From Selaginella moellendorffii (lineage: Eukaryota; Streptophyta; Lycopodiopsida; Selaginellales; Selaginellaceae): a stretch of 64,000 bases of DNA. Positions 22,640 through 31,953 of the stretch are shown here, piece after piece. The notes under the pieces were generated by a model. It was not told the origin of the DNA, ran no database searches, and was given only the letters and a program-made list of their open reading frames with translations. How positions within the stretch are numbered: position 1 is the first letter of the stretch; each line of letters starts with the position of its first letter. Made by a program: the position numbers and the translations under genes. The stretch covers positions 3,356,398 through 3,420,397 of the forward strand of contig NW_003314266.1 of NCBI RefSeq assembly GCF_000143415.4. Reading direction: 5' to 3'.

Positions 22640-23110
22640 TCATAAAAAAAAAAAAAATGTATATGGTTTTTCTCTTCCAAATATAATCCTGTGTATATTG
22701 TGTGATCATTCCACCAAAACAGAGCTGCCCGGCTTGTGGCGGAGCTAGAACCCGAGGATGGAACGCCGTATGTGATGCTCTCTAGCATGTGCTCGCTGCG
22801 GTGATCTTTACTTCGTCATCTTTACTGTATATTTGGGCTTGATTTTAACAAAGCATCTAAACCAGCAACACAGCATCTAAACAACACAGCATCAAGTAAC
22901 ACAGCATCTAAACCAGGATAGTCCCTCCAAAATTTCTTGAACCAAAGGCTCAGAAAGTTAAATGAAAGGCTCAGAAAAAAAAAGTTAAATGAAGTTTAAA
23001 AAGTTAAAAAAGATAAAAAGTTAAATGAAAGGCTCAGAAAAAAAATTCAAAAAATGTATATGGTTTTTCTCTTCCAAATATAATTATTGTGTGGTCATTC
23101 CACCAAAATC
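22640..23110. repeat. Duplicated AT-rich segments with gene scraps
   Basis: Two direct copies of about 60 bp (22656-22720 and 23050-23110) share ATGTATATGGTTTTTCTC and CATTCCACCAAAA. Between them are short tandem units AACACAGCATCTAAAC (22850-22915) and repeats of GTTAAATGAAAGGCTCAGAA (22950-23040). The right copy runs into CCACCAAAATCCTCCAA, a copy of the 3' coding end of the adjacent translocator. Confidence 0.75.
22720..22795 (+). pseudogene. PPR E-motif scrap
   Basis: The plus strand reads AARLVAELEPEDGTPYVMLS, the typical PPR E-motif helix. It is an isolated relic opposite in strand to both neighbouring genes. Confidence 0.7.
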
Positions 23111-23335
23111 CTCCAATTCTTAATCAGACCACCTTACATCAAGAATGCAAGCAGCGGGGCTTTAGCTCAACTTTTATATGTTTCTGCTTTGGAATCTTAT
23201 TTTATCTCTTTTTGTAAGTGTTCAAAGAAAAATGGAAGGCTGCTTAGAACCCAGCAGCAAAAGAAAGAGAGAGAGAGAAGAAAAAAATATTGGAATGGTT
23301 CGTCCCTTCCAATACTCCGACGTGTATGTTGTGAT

Positions 23336-25461
23336 CTACCAGAGGCCAAGGAGCTTCCACCAAAATCCTCCAACTCCCAACCAGATCACCAAATTGACGA
23401 TGCTCATCAAGAATCCATAGCCCCACCAGGTGGACAGCGGCACGTATCCAGCACCATAGAAAACCGGAGCCGATCCAATGCCGTAGTGCGTCAGTCCTCC
23501 CATGAGATTGGAGAGGAAGGCGAGAACCAGCGCTCCAAACAGCGGTGGAGTTCCAAGCGCGGTGGCCACCGAGAGAAAAGCCGTGAACATAGCACCGATG
23601 TGAGCAGCACCACTTGCGAAGAAATAGTGCGAGTAGAAGTAGAGCATGACGAGGATCCCGAAAGAGGCTTGCCATGACAAGCCCAGACCACCCACAACCT
23701 GATGAAACAACGAAAGGAACGTTGGATCTTAAGTGGAAAAATCGAAGGTTTGAGCTCTACCTTGACGACTGTCTGGCTAAACCACGCGATGAGTCCATAC
23801 TTGTTGAGATATCCGGCCATGGCGATGAGAGCTGCGAACCATGTCAGTGTGTCCCAAGCAACGGCTTCGCCCAAGCACTCCTTCCATGTCACGACTCCGG
23901 TGGTGAGTAGAACCGAGAGGCCGAGGATGGCAGCGGTGACCGCGTCGACTTTGATAGCCGAGCCGAAGATCCACAGCCCGACCTGGAAACCAAGGAAAAC
24001 AGATGGTTAGAAATGGAAGAGATCGATCGAGGAAGAAAAAAATGCAAGGAACTCTGATCGAAGATAGAGCTAGAAAAAGAGAAAAGTTGGCGACCAGAGA
24101 AGCGATCGAATCGATCGAGGAAGATCAAAGGAGGAGGAGAAAGATACGAAGGGAAAAAAGAATGAGAGAGAAACGAGCAATGGTTAGAAATGGAAGAGAT
24201 CGATCGGAGTAACTCTAGATAGAGCTGCAAATTGAAAAAGAGAAAAGTTGGCGACCAGAGAAGCAGAAGGAGATCGGAGGAGAAAGAACCGATGATGAAA
24301 TGGAAGAAAGATCGAGAGAGAAGAAAGACTTCTCCTTACCGTGACGATCAAAGTTCCAGTCATGATCCACTCGTTCTTGCTCATCGGTCCCATCTTGTCA
24401 AGCTTCTCCCTGGCCAGCCTCGGCGCATCCGGGCTACTCTTGACAGTCGGCGGATAGATCACGTAGAGCAGCAGCGGCACAACCAGGAGCGAGACCAGCC
24501 CGGGAACCACCGCCGCCACCGCCCAGTCCGTCCACCCAATCGCCAACCCCGTGCTGCCAGTCGCCAAGTTCACGCTCAGAGGATTCGCCGCCATAGCCGT
24601 GAGGAACATCGCCGAGGAGACGACGCTGGTCTGGAAGCACGTAAGCATGAGCCACGCCCCAAGCCGGCGCTCGGTGCCATCGCCAACTTTGCTGTTGCAA
24701 GCCAGGCACAGCGCCTTCACGAGCGGCAGGAAGATCCCTCCAGCCCTGGCGGACACGGATGGAATCGCCGGCGCGAGGAGAGCTTCGCTGAAAACCAGAC
24801 TGTATCCCAGCCCGAGAGAGGTCTTGCCGAAGAGCGCCACGAACTGGTACGCGACGCGGTTGCCCAGCCCGGTCTTGATGAATCCCTTGGCGAAGAAGAA
24901 GGCGAGCGCGATGAGCCAGGGGATGGGATCGCCAAACGCGCTAAAGGCTGCCGCGAAGGAGAGAGTTCTCGTGAGCACCGCGGCGCCCAGGCCCATGAGC
25001 GCCACCGCGCCGAGCGGGAGAGGCTGCGTGATGATCCCGACGATGGTGGCCAGGAAGATGCTGAGGAGATGCCATGCGCTGCTCGTCACGCCCTGCGGGG
25101 GTGGGATGAGCCACACCAGCAGCCCAGTCGCCACCGAGAAGGCCAAGCTCTTGAGATCGGCGCCCTCCCACTTGGGCTCGGCCGGGAGTGGCGGCGGCGG
25201 CGCCGCGGCGGCGGAGGAGGTGGAGGCCCGGATTTGCCCGCCCCGGCGCTGGCGAGGAAGTGGGCGATGGAGATCGGCCACCAGCGCGGAGCCCAACTGG
25301 GAGATTCGCGACGAGATCGCGGCTGCTGCTAGTGGAGATGGAGAGAATCGAGTTACCAGGAGCGATGGCGGTGGGAGGATCTTGGGCTTGGGCTTGGCCG
25401 AGGAGGGTCGTGGAGCTCCTCCCACGGCGGAGGAGTGTAGCAGCGCCGCCGCTGCCGCCAT
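23336..25461 (-). CDS. Plastid 2-oxoglutarate/malate (dicarboxylate) translocator
   Basis: An inner-envelope antiporter of the DASS/DiT family that exchanges 2-oxoglutarate, malate and related dicarboxylates, linking plastid ammonia assimilation to the cytosol. Three exons (25461-24340, 23982-23761, 23698-23336), 568 aa. ATG 25461 (MAAAAALLHSSAVGG) is taken because the frame further upstream has only a GTG. Residues 1 to about 90 are a Ser/Pro/Arg-rich transit peptide. The transporter domain has about 12-14 hydrophobic segments, with GLLVWLIPPPQGV, HLLSIFLATIVGIITQPLPLGAVAL, FAKGFIKTGLGNRVAYQFV, KALCLACNSKVGDG, MFLTAMAANPLSVNLA, VAWDTLTWFAALIAMAGYLN and the C-terminal GSAPVFYGAGYVP. These match DiT1/OMT-type carriers; DiT1 versus DiT2 is not decided. 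A degenerate copy lies at 19250-20030. Confidence 0.93.
24003..24300. repeat. Intronic tandem duplication
   Basis: Intron 1 of the translocator holds two copies of a purine-rich segment starting TGGTTAGAAATGGAAGAGAT at about 24003 and 24181 (period about 178 bp), each with AAAGTTGGCGACCAGAGAAG. The pseudogene at 19.5 kb has a single copy, so the duplication may be younger than the gene copy. Confidence 0.75.
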
Positions 25462-25839
25462 CGCCACTCTCGTTTCCTCGCCTCCACACACACACAGTGC
25501 CACACTGGGTAACCTGGATTAAAGCTACTCCCATCTCATTACCACAAATTAAAAAGATTCTTCCTGGATTACTTTGGATCGTCCATTCTTCCAACTGGGC
25601 AAGAAAATTTAACGAAAAAACCAGTTGAAATAAACACCAGGTGGAACCGATAACAATTTTCACTTTTTACGTAAAGTTGAAGGTAAGAAACTCTCAAGCG
25701 GAAGAGCTGATCTATTACAATTTTTACAAGGGTTTACCTCTAAGCTCTTTCATCGCCACCTTTTCTCCTATTGGAAATCCACGCTCAGTTGGTAAAAACG
25801 AAAGAAAACTTTACTTGCCACGAACTTTGCTTTGCTCTG

Positions 25840-27049
25840 CTATGATCTCTGGGCCGCCAGCGACGAAGCCTTGATTCTTCCGCGCAGTAAGCTTTGAGCC
25901 TCCGCGGCCTGGATCTTCCGCCGCTTGGCCAGGAGCTGGAGCTTCTGATCGCTGCCTGCCGGTGGCAATCCATAGGCGCCGCTCTGCGAGAAGATCGAGG
26001 TGGCGCGGATCGCCGCTCTCTTGTCTCTCCTGTTCTTGTCGAATTTCTGCGCGAAACGAACGCTCCCCGCTGCTTGTGCGTCGTCCTCGGACGCTGGGAG
26101 CAGCCTGATTCCAATGCCCAGCTTCTTCGAGTGCGCCTCTTCCAAGGCCACCCTCTTTTTTTGATCCTGGATTGCCACCATCGACGTTAGCACGAGTGGA
26201 AGACGAAGAAACGAATGAGAGTCGAGTCGTGTACCCTTAGCTGCGCTCGAAGAGCTCTGTTGACGGAGTAGTCGTTTCCGTGCTTGATATCCGACTGCTT
26301 CTGCAAGAGCATCAGTTGCTTCGCCGATTCCTTTCCCTTGAGAATGTCCTCTTCGTCGTGCTCCAGTTTGGCAAAAGGATCCGTCAACTTCTCCCTGTCT
26401 GCCAAAGGAAGAAAAATAGAGCTGTGAGCAAAAAACCATGTTTTTTGCAAAGGATCTTACCTTCTCCGGTTGCTACAACGAGCGAGCCAGCATCAGCCGC
26501 ATCGTAAGTCTCCGTTTTTCTCTCGGCTCCCTTGACGATCACGTACTCGCAGTTTTTGGGATCGGTGTGGATCTCTATCTCGTGCTTGCAACATGCTGCT
26601 TTCATCGAGAAACTCCATATCTAGACCACGAAAGAAATTCTTAAGGACTTCCTGGCAAACTTTCTTTTCCATACCTTGGTCGTGTAGTACTTTCCAATTT
26701 GCTTCTTCTCCGCGTTAAACCGGACACCTTTGGCGATCATCGAGTGACATCCACCACACCACACGTTGAAAGGCATCTCGAATCGGATGACCAGAATTCC
26801 CTGGTCGATCTTCCTCGCCCTCTCTCTGAGGGGATGCTGGCCTTGGAATTTGTTGAGAGATCCCTGCTCCAAGAGATTAGAAAATCCGAAATCCAACAAG
26901 CTCATCCAGTACCTGTTTGGGCGTCCATTCTGGAGGGAAGTAGAAATTATCAGCTCGGGCTGCCGCAAGCGTCGACTGGAACAAGAAAACCGCAAACGCA
27001 TCGATCATGAGCTGTGAAATCCGGCGCCTAGGCTAGCAGCGCGTACCAT
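25840..27049 (-). CDS. YJU2B: YJU2B/CCDC130 splicing factor homologue
   Basis: A nuclear protein of the Cwc16/YJU2/CCDC130 family associated with the catalytic spliceosome. Exons: 27049-27047 (only the ATG), 26975-26913, 26863-26675, 26620-26461, 26398-26235 and 26166-25840, giving 301 aa. Conserved blocks: [49 protein letters not shown], a zinc site CGGC..M (first pair) with CCKHEI (second pair), [30 protein letters not shown] and [15 protein letters not shown]. The C-terminal half is charged and coiled-coil-like. The start is assigned to an exon of three bases, because the family N-terminus (M followed by [10 protein letters not shown]-type sequence) begins exactly at the next acceptor and ATG/GTACGC gives a phase-0 donor. 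An in-frame ATG inside the intron (27008) would give an alternative N-terminus without splicing. Confidence 0.9.
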
Positions 27050-27282
27050 TCTGTGACGATCCCTCGCCGCCGCGCGCTGGAATCGATGATCCGGAGAGCG
27101 ATCAAGGGCGCCCTCCCAAAACGCTCCACAAACCCTAAATTTCTAGCGTACCCCTTTTAAAATGCTTAACGGGGTTTTATTCAAGTAAAAAATTATAAGC
27201 TCTTTAAGGCCGTGTTCCACCGGAGAAGAAGCTCTTGCTAGCGCTAGAGAACGAACAAAAAATATAAGAACGAGAGCTCGGA

Positions 27283-29675
27283 TCAAATGATCGCTGGAAA
27301 TCCAGTTTGTTGCATCTCACGCAGTCGCCATCGCGGAGTGAATTCGTCCGGATCCATTTCGTCTAGAGAAACTTGCTGCATCGCCCAAGCGTAGAGGATC
27401 GTCCGGATATCGTCCTGCGCGATCCATCGGGATCTCGTTAGATGCTTTCCGGCAAACAGAAGAAGAAACTATACTTGCCTTTGATCCTTCTCGTATGTGA
27501 CCGAACTCATCGCGCACACAGTAGTTTTGCTGCGTTTGGAACTAAACACGGCGAGAAGCGTTTTAGCACGGATTAGAAAAACAAAGCGGAACTCACAGAG
27601 ATAATGATAACTGGCTCGTTTCCGATTAGTTTCGATTCCCTGACTTCCAGCTCCGATATGTAAAGAATCTGTGAGAAAGAGCAGCTTAGAAAGCGTCCTG
27701 GAAAGCTGAAAGCTTGCAGTTTCTACCTTGGTATCGACATATAGTCCTTGGCTTTGAAGTGCTCTGTGTTCTGCGCGACATCGCTCTACGACCTCCTTGC
27801 AAACTTTCTTTCTCAGCGTATCATAATCTCCCTGGCCCCCATACGATGAGTAAGAAATCGTGAAAAGCCTCAATTAAGAATGTTTCACCTTGAGATACGC
27901 AGTCAGTATCGGTCTGATATCTTCTTGGACTTCCAGGACAAAGTCAGGAAAAGAAAAGGTCCTGAAAAACTCGAGCGTCAAGACAAGATAAAGTGATTGA
28001 CGTGAGAGTCCTTACGGGTCCCTGCTGCGAATCTCTTTGAAAGCCGCTGCAGTTGCCGTCTCGCCAAAAAACGATTCGTTTAGGCTGTAGAGAAAAAATC
28101 AACAGTGAAATCAAGCGTGGAGAGACTGCAATACGTACTCTTGAATCTTATGCACGACAGGACTATCGCTCGTTTCCCACCTATCCCTCATTTCGTCCGC
28201 TATCTGTACATCTCATGTTTAAGACAGGGGATACAAATGACGAAACCAGAAAGCACCTCGTTGGTTTTTTGAACTACTGGATGATCTTTGACATTTTTAA
28301 AGCGCCTGTACAATGGATGAGAAGTGGCCTGCAACACAGTTTCACTTAGCTAAAAAGAGAAAAAAAAAAAAAACGAAAGAGCAATCTTACCTTCTCTTTC
28401 AAGTCGTCCAAATGTTTCCGCCAGCCAGTGGTCTTCTTTGCAACAGGAACGATATCCGTTGCGCTGCTTCTGGAGAATCCTGGCTTGCTTTTCTTCACTT
28501 TCCGAGTCGACGTAAGCTCCTCCACAATCAAGTTGTAGCCGTCCTTCGCCACTGACGCTACACTTCCTATTCGCATAGAGTCCAGAACCGACTTAACTTT
28601 CCCAGCGAAAGCTCCCCCACCGGGAGCCGACTGCTGAGCCTTTTGCTGTGAAGAATCAGTGCCTCCGTGTTCCTTGTCCTCCTTGGGAACCTCTTGCGCG
28701 TCGGGAGATTCTCGAGGCTTCGAAGCCTCTTCTGCATTGGGAACCTTCGAAGCCTCTTGTGCATTGGGAGCCTTCGAAGCCTCTTGTGCATTGGGAGCCT
28801 TCGAAGAATCTTGCGCATTGGGAGCTTCTTCCGCCTTGGCAGCATCTTCAGCGATCCCAGCCTTGAAAGCTTCTTCTGTTTTCTCGTCTCGTGCACCTTC
28901 TTGTGATTTGTCAGCTCTAGGAATCACACTGCCCCTGACCTGCCAGTCATATCAGCACACAAACTTTGATTGGAACAAGAAGGCAAAGAAAGAAAAAGCA
29001 AGCTTACTTGTTCTGATGCCTCGGATATCTTTTCCTTGATCACGCTCGACACTTGCTTTGCTCTCGTCTCCGCCTCTTCCCGAGCAGCATCAACGTGCTT
29101 GTACAAATGCTCGGCGGTCTCCTTAGTTCTGCATTTCCTCTGCCAATATCAGAGAGCCTTTGCACCAAGGGTGGAGATCTGCGTCCCTCAAACATCAAAA
29201 ATATGTCTGAGCCTATACCAAGGACCATCCTCCACAAAAAACTCCACTCCCAAGAAAAAAAAAGACTAGAGAAGATCTTCTCTAGTTTCTTACACCCCCT
29301 TCCATCACTCAAAGCTGTGAGAAAGAATTACCTGCTCTTGAAATCGTCTGCCTTCTCCTTGAACTCCTTGATCGATTTTTGCAACTCGGGATTGCTGCGA
29401 AAAACTCGTCAGAGAAACAAACCACGCAAGGAAATGCGAAAATTCGCAAACCTGTCAATCTCGCCCTTGAGCTTCTTCGAGATTTCCTGGAAAATGCTCT
29501 GGTTGCGCGGGGAGTAGTGGAAAGGGCGTCGCGGGTAAAGAACCTAGAAGCACAGAAGGAACGATCGAATCGATCCATTGGCGCGCTCGCTAGAAATCTA
29601 TGTGGCGCGTGAGAAAAGAGAAGAACTTACGCGATGGGAGCGCAACGCCTGGCGCAAGAAGAAGCTCATGCTCAT
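27283..29675 (-). CDS. TIM44: TIM44 mitochondrial import motor subunit
   Basis: A peripheral inner-membrane protein that tethers mtHsp70 to the TIM23 channel for matrix protein import. Multi-exon with about 50-80-bp introns. Exon 1 (29675-29631) starts MSMSFFLRQALRSHR, an amphipathic presequence-like stretch; exon 2 gives FHYSPRNQSIFQEISKKLKG. Then NPELQKSIKEFKEKADDFKS and ETAEHLYKHVDAAREEAETR (coiled coil), a long low-complexity acidic insert with NAQEASK repeats, and the C-terminal Tim44 domain: WRKHLDDLKEK, WETSDSPVVHKIQ, FLEVQEDIRPILTAYLKGD-type segment (seen as VLEVQEDIRPILTAYLKGD), KKVCKEVVERCRAEH, and the end EFTPRWRLREMQQTGFPAII. The last exon carries the I..YAW.MQQ motif typical of Tim44. 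Stop at 27283. Middle exon limits are approximate. Confidence 0.9.
28700..28830. repeat. 27-bp coding minisatellite in TIM44
   Basis: About four head-to-tail units of 27 bp encode SKAPNAQEA, SKAPNAQEA, SKVPNAEEA and a partial copy (APNAQDS). The units remain in frame and sit in the linker between the N-terminal coiled coil and the Tim44 domain. Confidence 0.85.
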
Positions 29676-30157
29676 CTCCTCGTCCCACAGCCGCGATTAA
29701 AACCCGCGTCTCCACGCAAGGTTTAGGGCTAGGGCTGACACAAAAATCTCAGCCCTAACCCTAACTTTACCCATTCCCTAATTAGGAATTAGCCAAAAGG
29801 CTACCATAGTATAAACCTAGCATTCGAGAATCCTTTTGCTACAATGACGACAATGACGAGAACACGAAGAACTGCGATTTCTCGGGAAAAATCACTGTCA
29901 CCAGAGGCAATAGCGATCACGTTTTTCATTGTTCTTTCCATCATCCGGCTGGGGATTCTTCCGGCAGCTTTGGCAACTTCATGCTCTTTGTTTCTAAAGA
30001 TGATCACTGCAAGTGAGGCAACCCCTCTTGTGGCCAAAAGATCCAGAAAAGGAAATCTAAGGTTTCCAAGAGCCTCAGTCTCACACTGAGCAAATCTTCT
30101 AGAGGTTCATATGTTGTAACTCCAGACTTGTATTTATCAAGTTTCTGGAAAGAAATT
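29676..30157. other. Intergenic: TIM44 promoter and 3' flank of the plastid gene
   Basis: Contains clustered telomere-like CCCTAA/TTAGGG elements at about 29708-29765, frequent in promoters of plant housekeeping genes. An open frame at 29844-30089 (+) begins with ATG and has one hydrophobic segment, but it resembles nothing and overlaps the expected 3' end of the neighbour. Confidence 0.45.
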
Positions 30158-30766
30158 TCAACTTCTTGAACACGAAAACTTGACATCGCTGCCATACTTG
30201 GCGATCAAATCCTTGAAAGAACCCACCTGACCATCGTCGTAAGCGCCAACTTCATCGGGTCTCCACATCACCATCAAGCTCGCGACGTTCCTCTCGCTCT
30301 CATCGAAGAACCTCACCATGTAAGTCGTGATGTTTCCCTGCATGGATTTCCCCTGTATCAGCTTGGCCGACGAGACCTTGTCCACGAGCAAATGGAAGTC
30401 CACGTTGTCTTCCTTGATCATCAAGTTCGCGTACTCGCCCTTTCCCGGGAAATCCTTGTAGAAGAGCTTGTCCAGGCTCGGCACCACGGATTCCAGCACC
30501 CCCACGCCGGTGTTGACGATGATCCTCATCCTTCCCACGGCCTTGAGATCTTCCAGCAAATCCTTCACGGAATGCGCGCTAGCGCTCGTCGAAGAGGGCT
30601 CCAAATCCACATTGGTGGGCGATGAGATGGAGCAGCGAGGGATGGATCTAGCGGAGACTCTCGCGATTCTAGCCGAGAATGGCGCTGCCACTGACCTTGG
30701 AATGGGGTGGATCGCTGGAACCAAGGATGTGGCCGCCATCGTCATAGCCACACCCAAGTTTGCCAT
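30158..30766 (-). CDS. Conserved plastid-targeted protein of unknown function
   Basis: Intronless, about 202 aa from ATG 30766 (MANLGVAMTMAATSLVP). Residues 1 to about 65 are Ala/Ser/Arg-rich without acidic residues, typical of a chloroplast transit peptide. The mature part is a single alpha/beta domain: VKDLLEDLKAVGRMRIIVNT, GVLESVVPSLDKLFYKDF, NVDFHLLVDKVSSAKLI, TYMVRFFDESERNVASLMVM, GSFKDLIAKYGSDVKFS. The alternation of short strands with the order helix, beta-sheet, HLLVD, RFFD recalls ChuX/HutX-like haem-utilisation proteins found in plants. This is only an impression; no catalytic or haem-binding residues can be assigned. Confidence 0.75.
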   Translation of the reverse strand: MANLGVAMTMAATSLVPAIHPIPRSVAAPFSARIARVSARSIPRCSISSPTNVDLEPSSTSASAHSVKDLLEDLKAVGRMRIIVNTGVGVLESVVPSLDKLFYKDFPGKGEYANLMIKEDNVDFHLLVDKVSSAKLIQGKSMQGNITTYMVRFFDESERNVASLMVMWRPDEVGAYDDGQVGSFKDLIAKYGSDVKFSCSRS

Positions 30767-31042
30767 GTTTAACTCCGTACACGTGATCACGCCCGTACAG
30801 AAGTTTTATTCTCATTCCATAGAACACAAAAAAGAGAAGCTCGACGATTTTATACAGTCTCGTTTATAAACAAACGAAACCAGACCTCTAGGAAATATAT
30901 ACTCTCTCTTTTCGTTTACATCACACCATTCAATCCACCACTCACCTCGGCAGCAGCGTTTTCAATCAAACCTTGCAAATGGTAGACTCCAAACAATCTC
31001 CTCTTTGTCTTTTTTTTTTCCGTGATCTTCGATTCATCCGCT

Positions 31043-31745
31043 TCACTTCGCTGCTGCCTTTCCGGGTGTCTTGGACAGATTGCTAAAGTCCCCTTTCTCC
31101 TTGACGAGCTGAGCGTAGTGATGTCTGCAGTAAAGCCGGCCTTCGTGAGCTTGGTAGTTCGAGGGAGATATCGTGCAGCCGCCGTGACTGCATTTGAAAC
31201 AGGACTTGTGATACGATGTGTTCTCAACAGTGACCTGTAAGATCAAAGAAATCGTCACTCGCTAGATACCAAACATCCTATTAGACAAACCTTCTCGATC
31301 GGGTACACAGTTTTCCCGCAAGCAAAACATTTTTCTTGAGTCCCAGAGAACAAGAGCGATGTCTTGGAAGGTGTCTTGCTCTGTTGCGAAAACAAAACAA
31401 GAAAAACCAGCCGAAAGTTGATTGCCACAAAGTCAAAAGTCTTTTTCTTTTTTTTGAATTACCGCTTCTTCGCCAACGGGCTTGTGTAGAAGTCCTGTCA
31501 ATCCACAGTGGAGTCGTGACGCGATCAATTTGAAAAAATACATTCTTTTAGAAGATAAAGTTCCTACCTGACTCGAAACTCTTATCGAAACTTCCCGTGA
31601 GCTTGAAGAGCTGATCGAAATGGGGCTTGCAATACAAGACGCCCTCCAGCGAAGCATAATTGCTAAGCTGCAATCCAAGAAAACAAAGATTTCTATCATG
31701 CTCAAATTGGAAGAGAGAGAAACATGATCTTGAATCAAATCCTCA

Positions 31746-31786
<41 letters not shown>

Positions 31787-31953
31787 CTCAATCTCAATCT
31801 CCCAATTACCTTCAATGTCCCCTTGCAGTGATGGCATCGAAAGCACGCTTTGTGATAGACGACGCCATCGGCAGTGAGCTGATCCACCAAGTAGACTGTC
31901 TTGTCGCATGCCTTGCATTTTTGCTGCGTCCCGGCGAAAGAAAAGGAAGACAT
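31043..31953 (-). CDS. Two-LIM-domain protein (plant WLIM type)
   Basis: A plant LIM protein; the family bundles actin filaments and in part also acts in the nucleus. Five exons (31953-31810, 31667-31568, 31494-31463, 31380-31291, 31234-31043), 185 aa, the standard length. LIM1: CKACDKTVYLVDQLTADG, then HKACFRCHHC, and LEGVLYCKPHFDQLF. An interdomain spacer of about 40-50 residues (GSFDKSFES, LLHKPVGEEASKTPSK) precedes LIM2: CFACGKTVYPIEK, HKSCFKCSHGGC, HEGRLYCRHHYAQLVKEKG. The metal ligands of both C-x2-C-x17-H-x2-C / C-x2-C-x17-C-x2-H fingers are present. The short C-terminus (NLSKTPGKAAAK) resembles WLIM rather than pollen PLIM proteins. Confidence 0.94.
31751..31784. repeat. (CT)n microsatellite in LIM intron 1
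   Basis: About 17 CT units followed by CTCAAT units within the first intron. Confidence 0.9.

Noticed and set aside
24232-25332. 366-codon frame on the plus strand
   Set aside because: Antisense of the translocator's first exon and intron; Arg/His-rich nonsense composition.
29844-30089. 81-codon frame with one hydrophobic segment
   Set aside because: No homologue recognised and overlaps the expected 3' region of the minus-strand gene; left as spacer.
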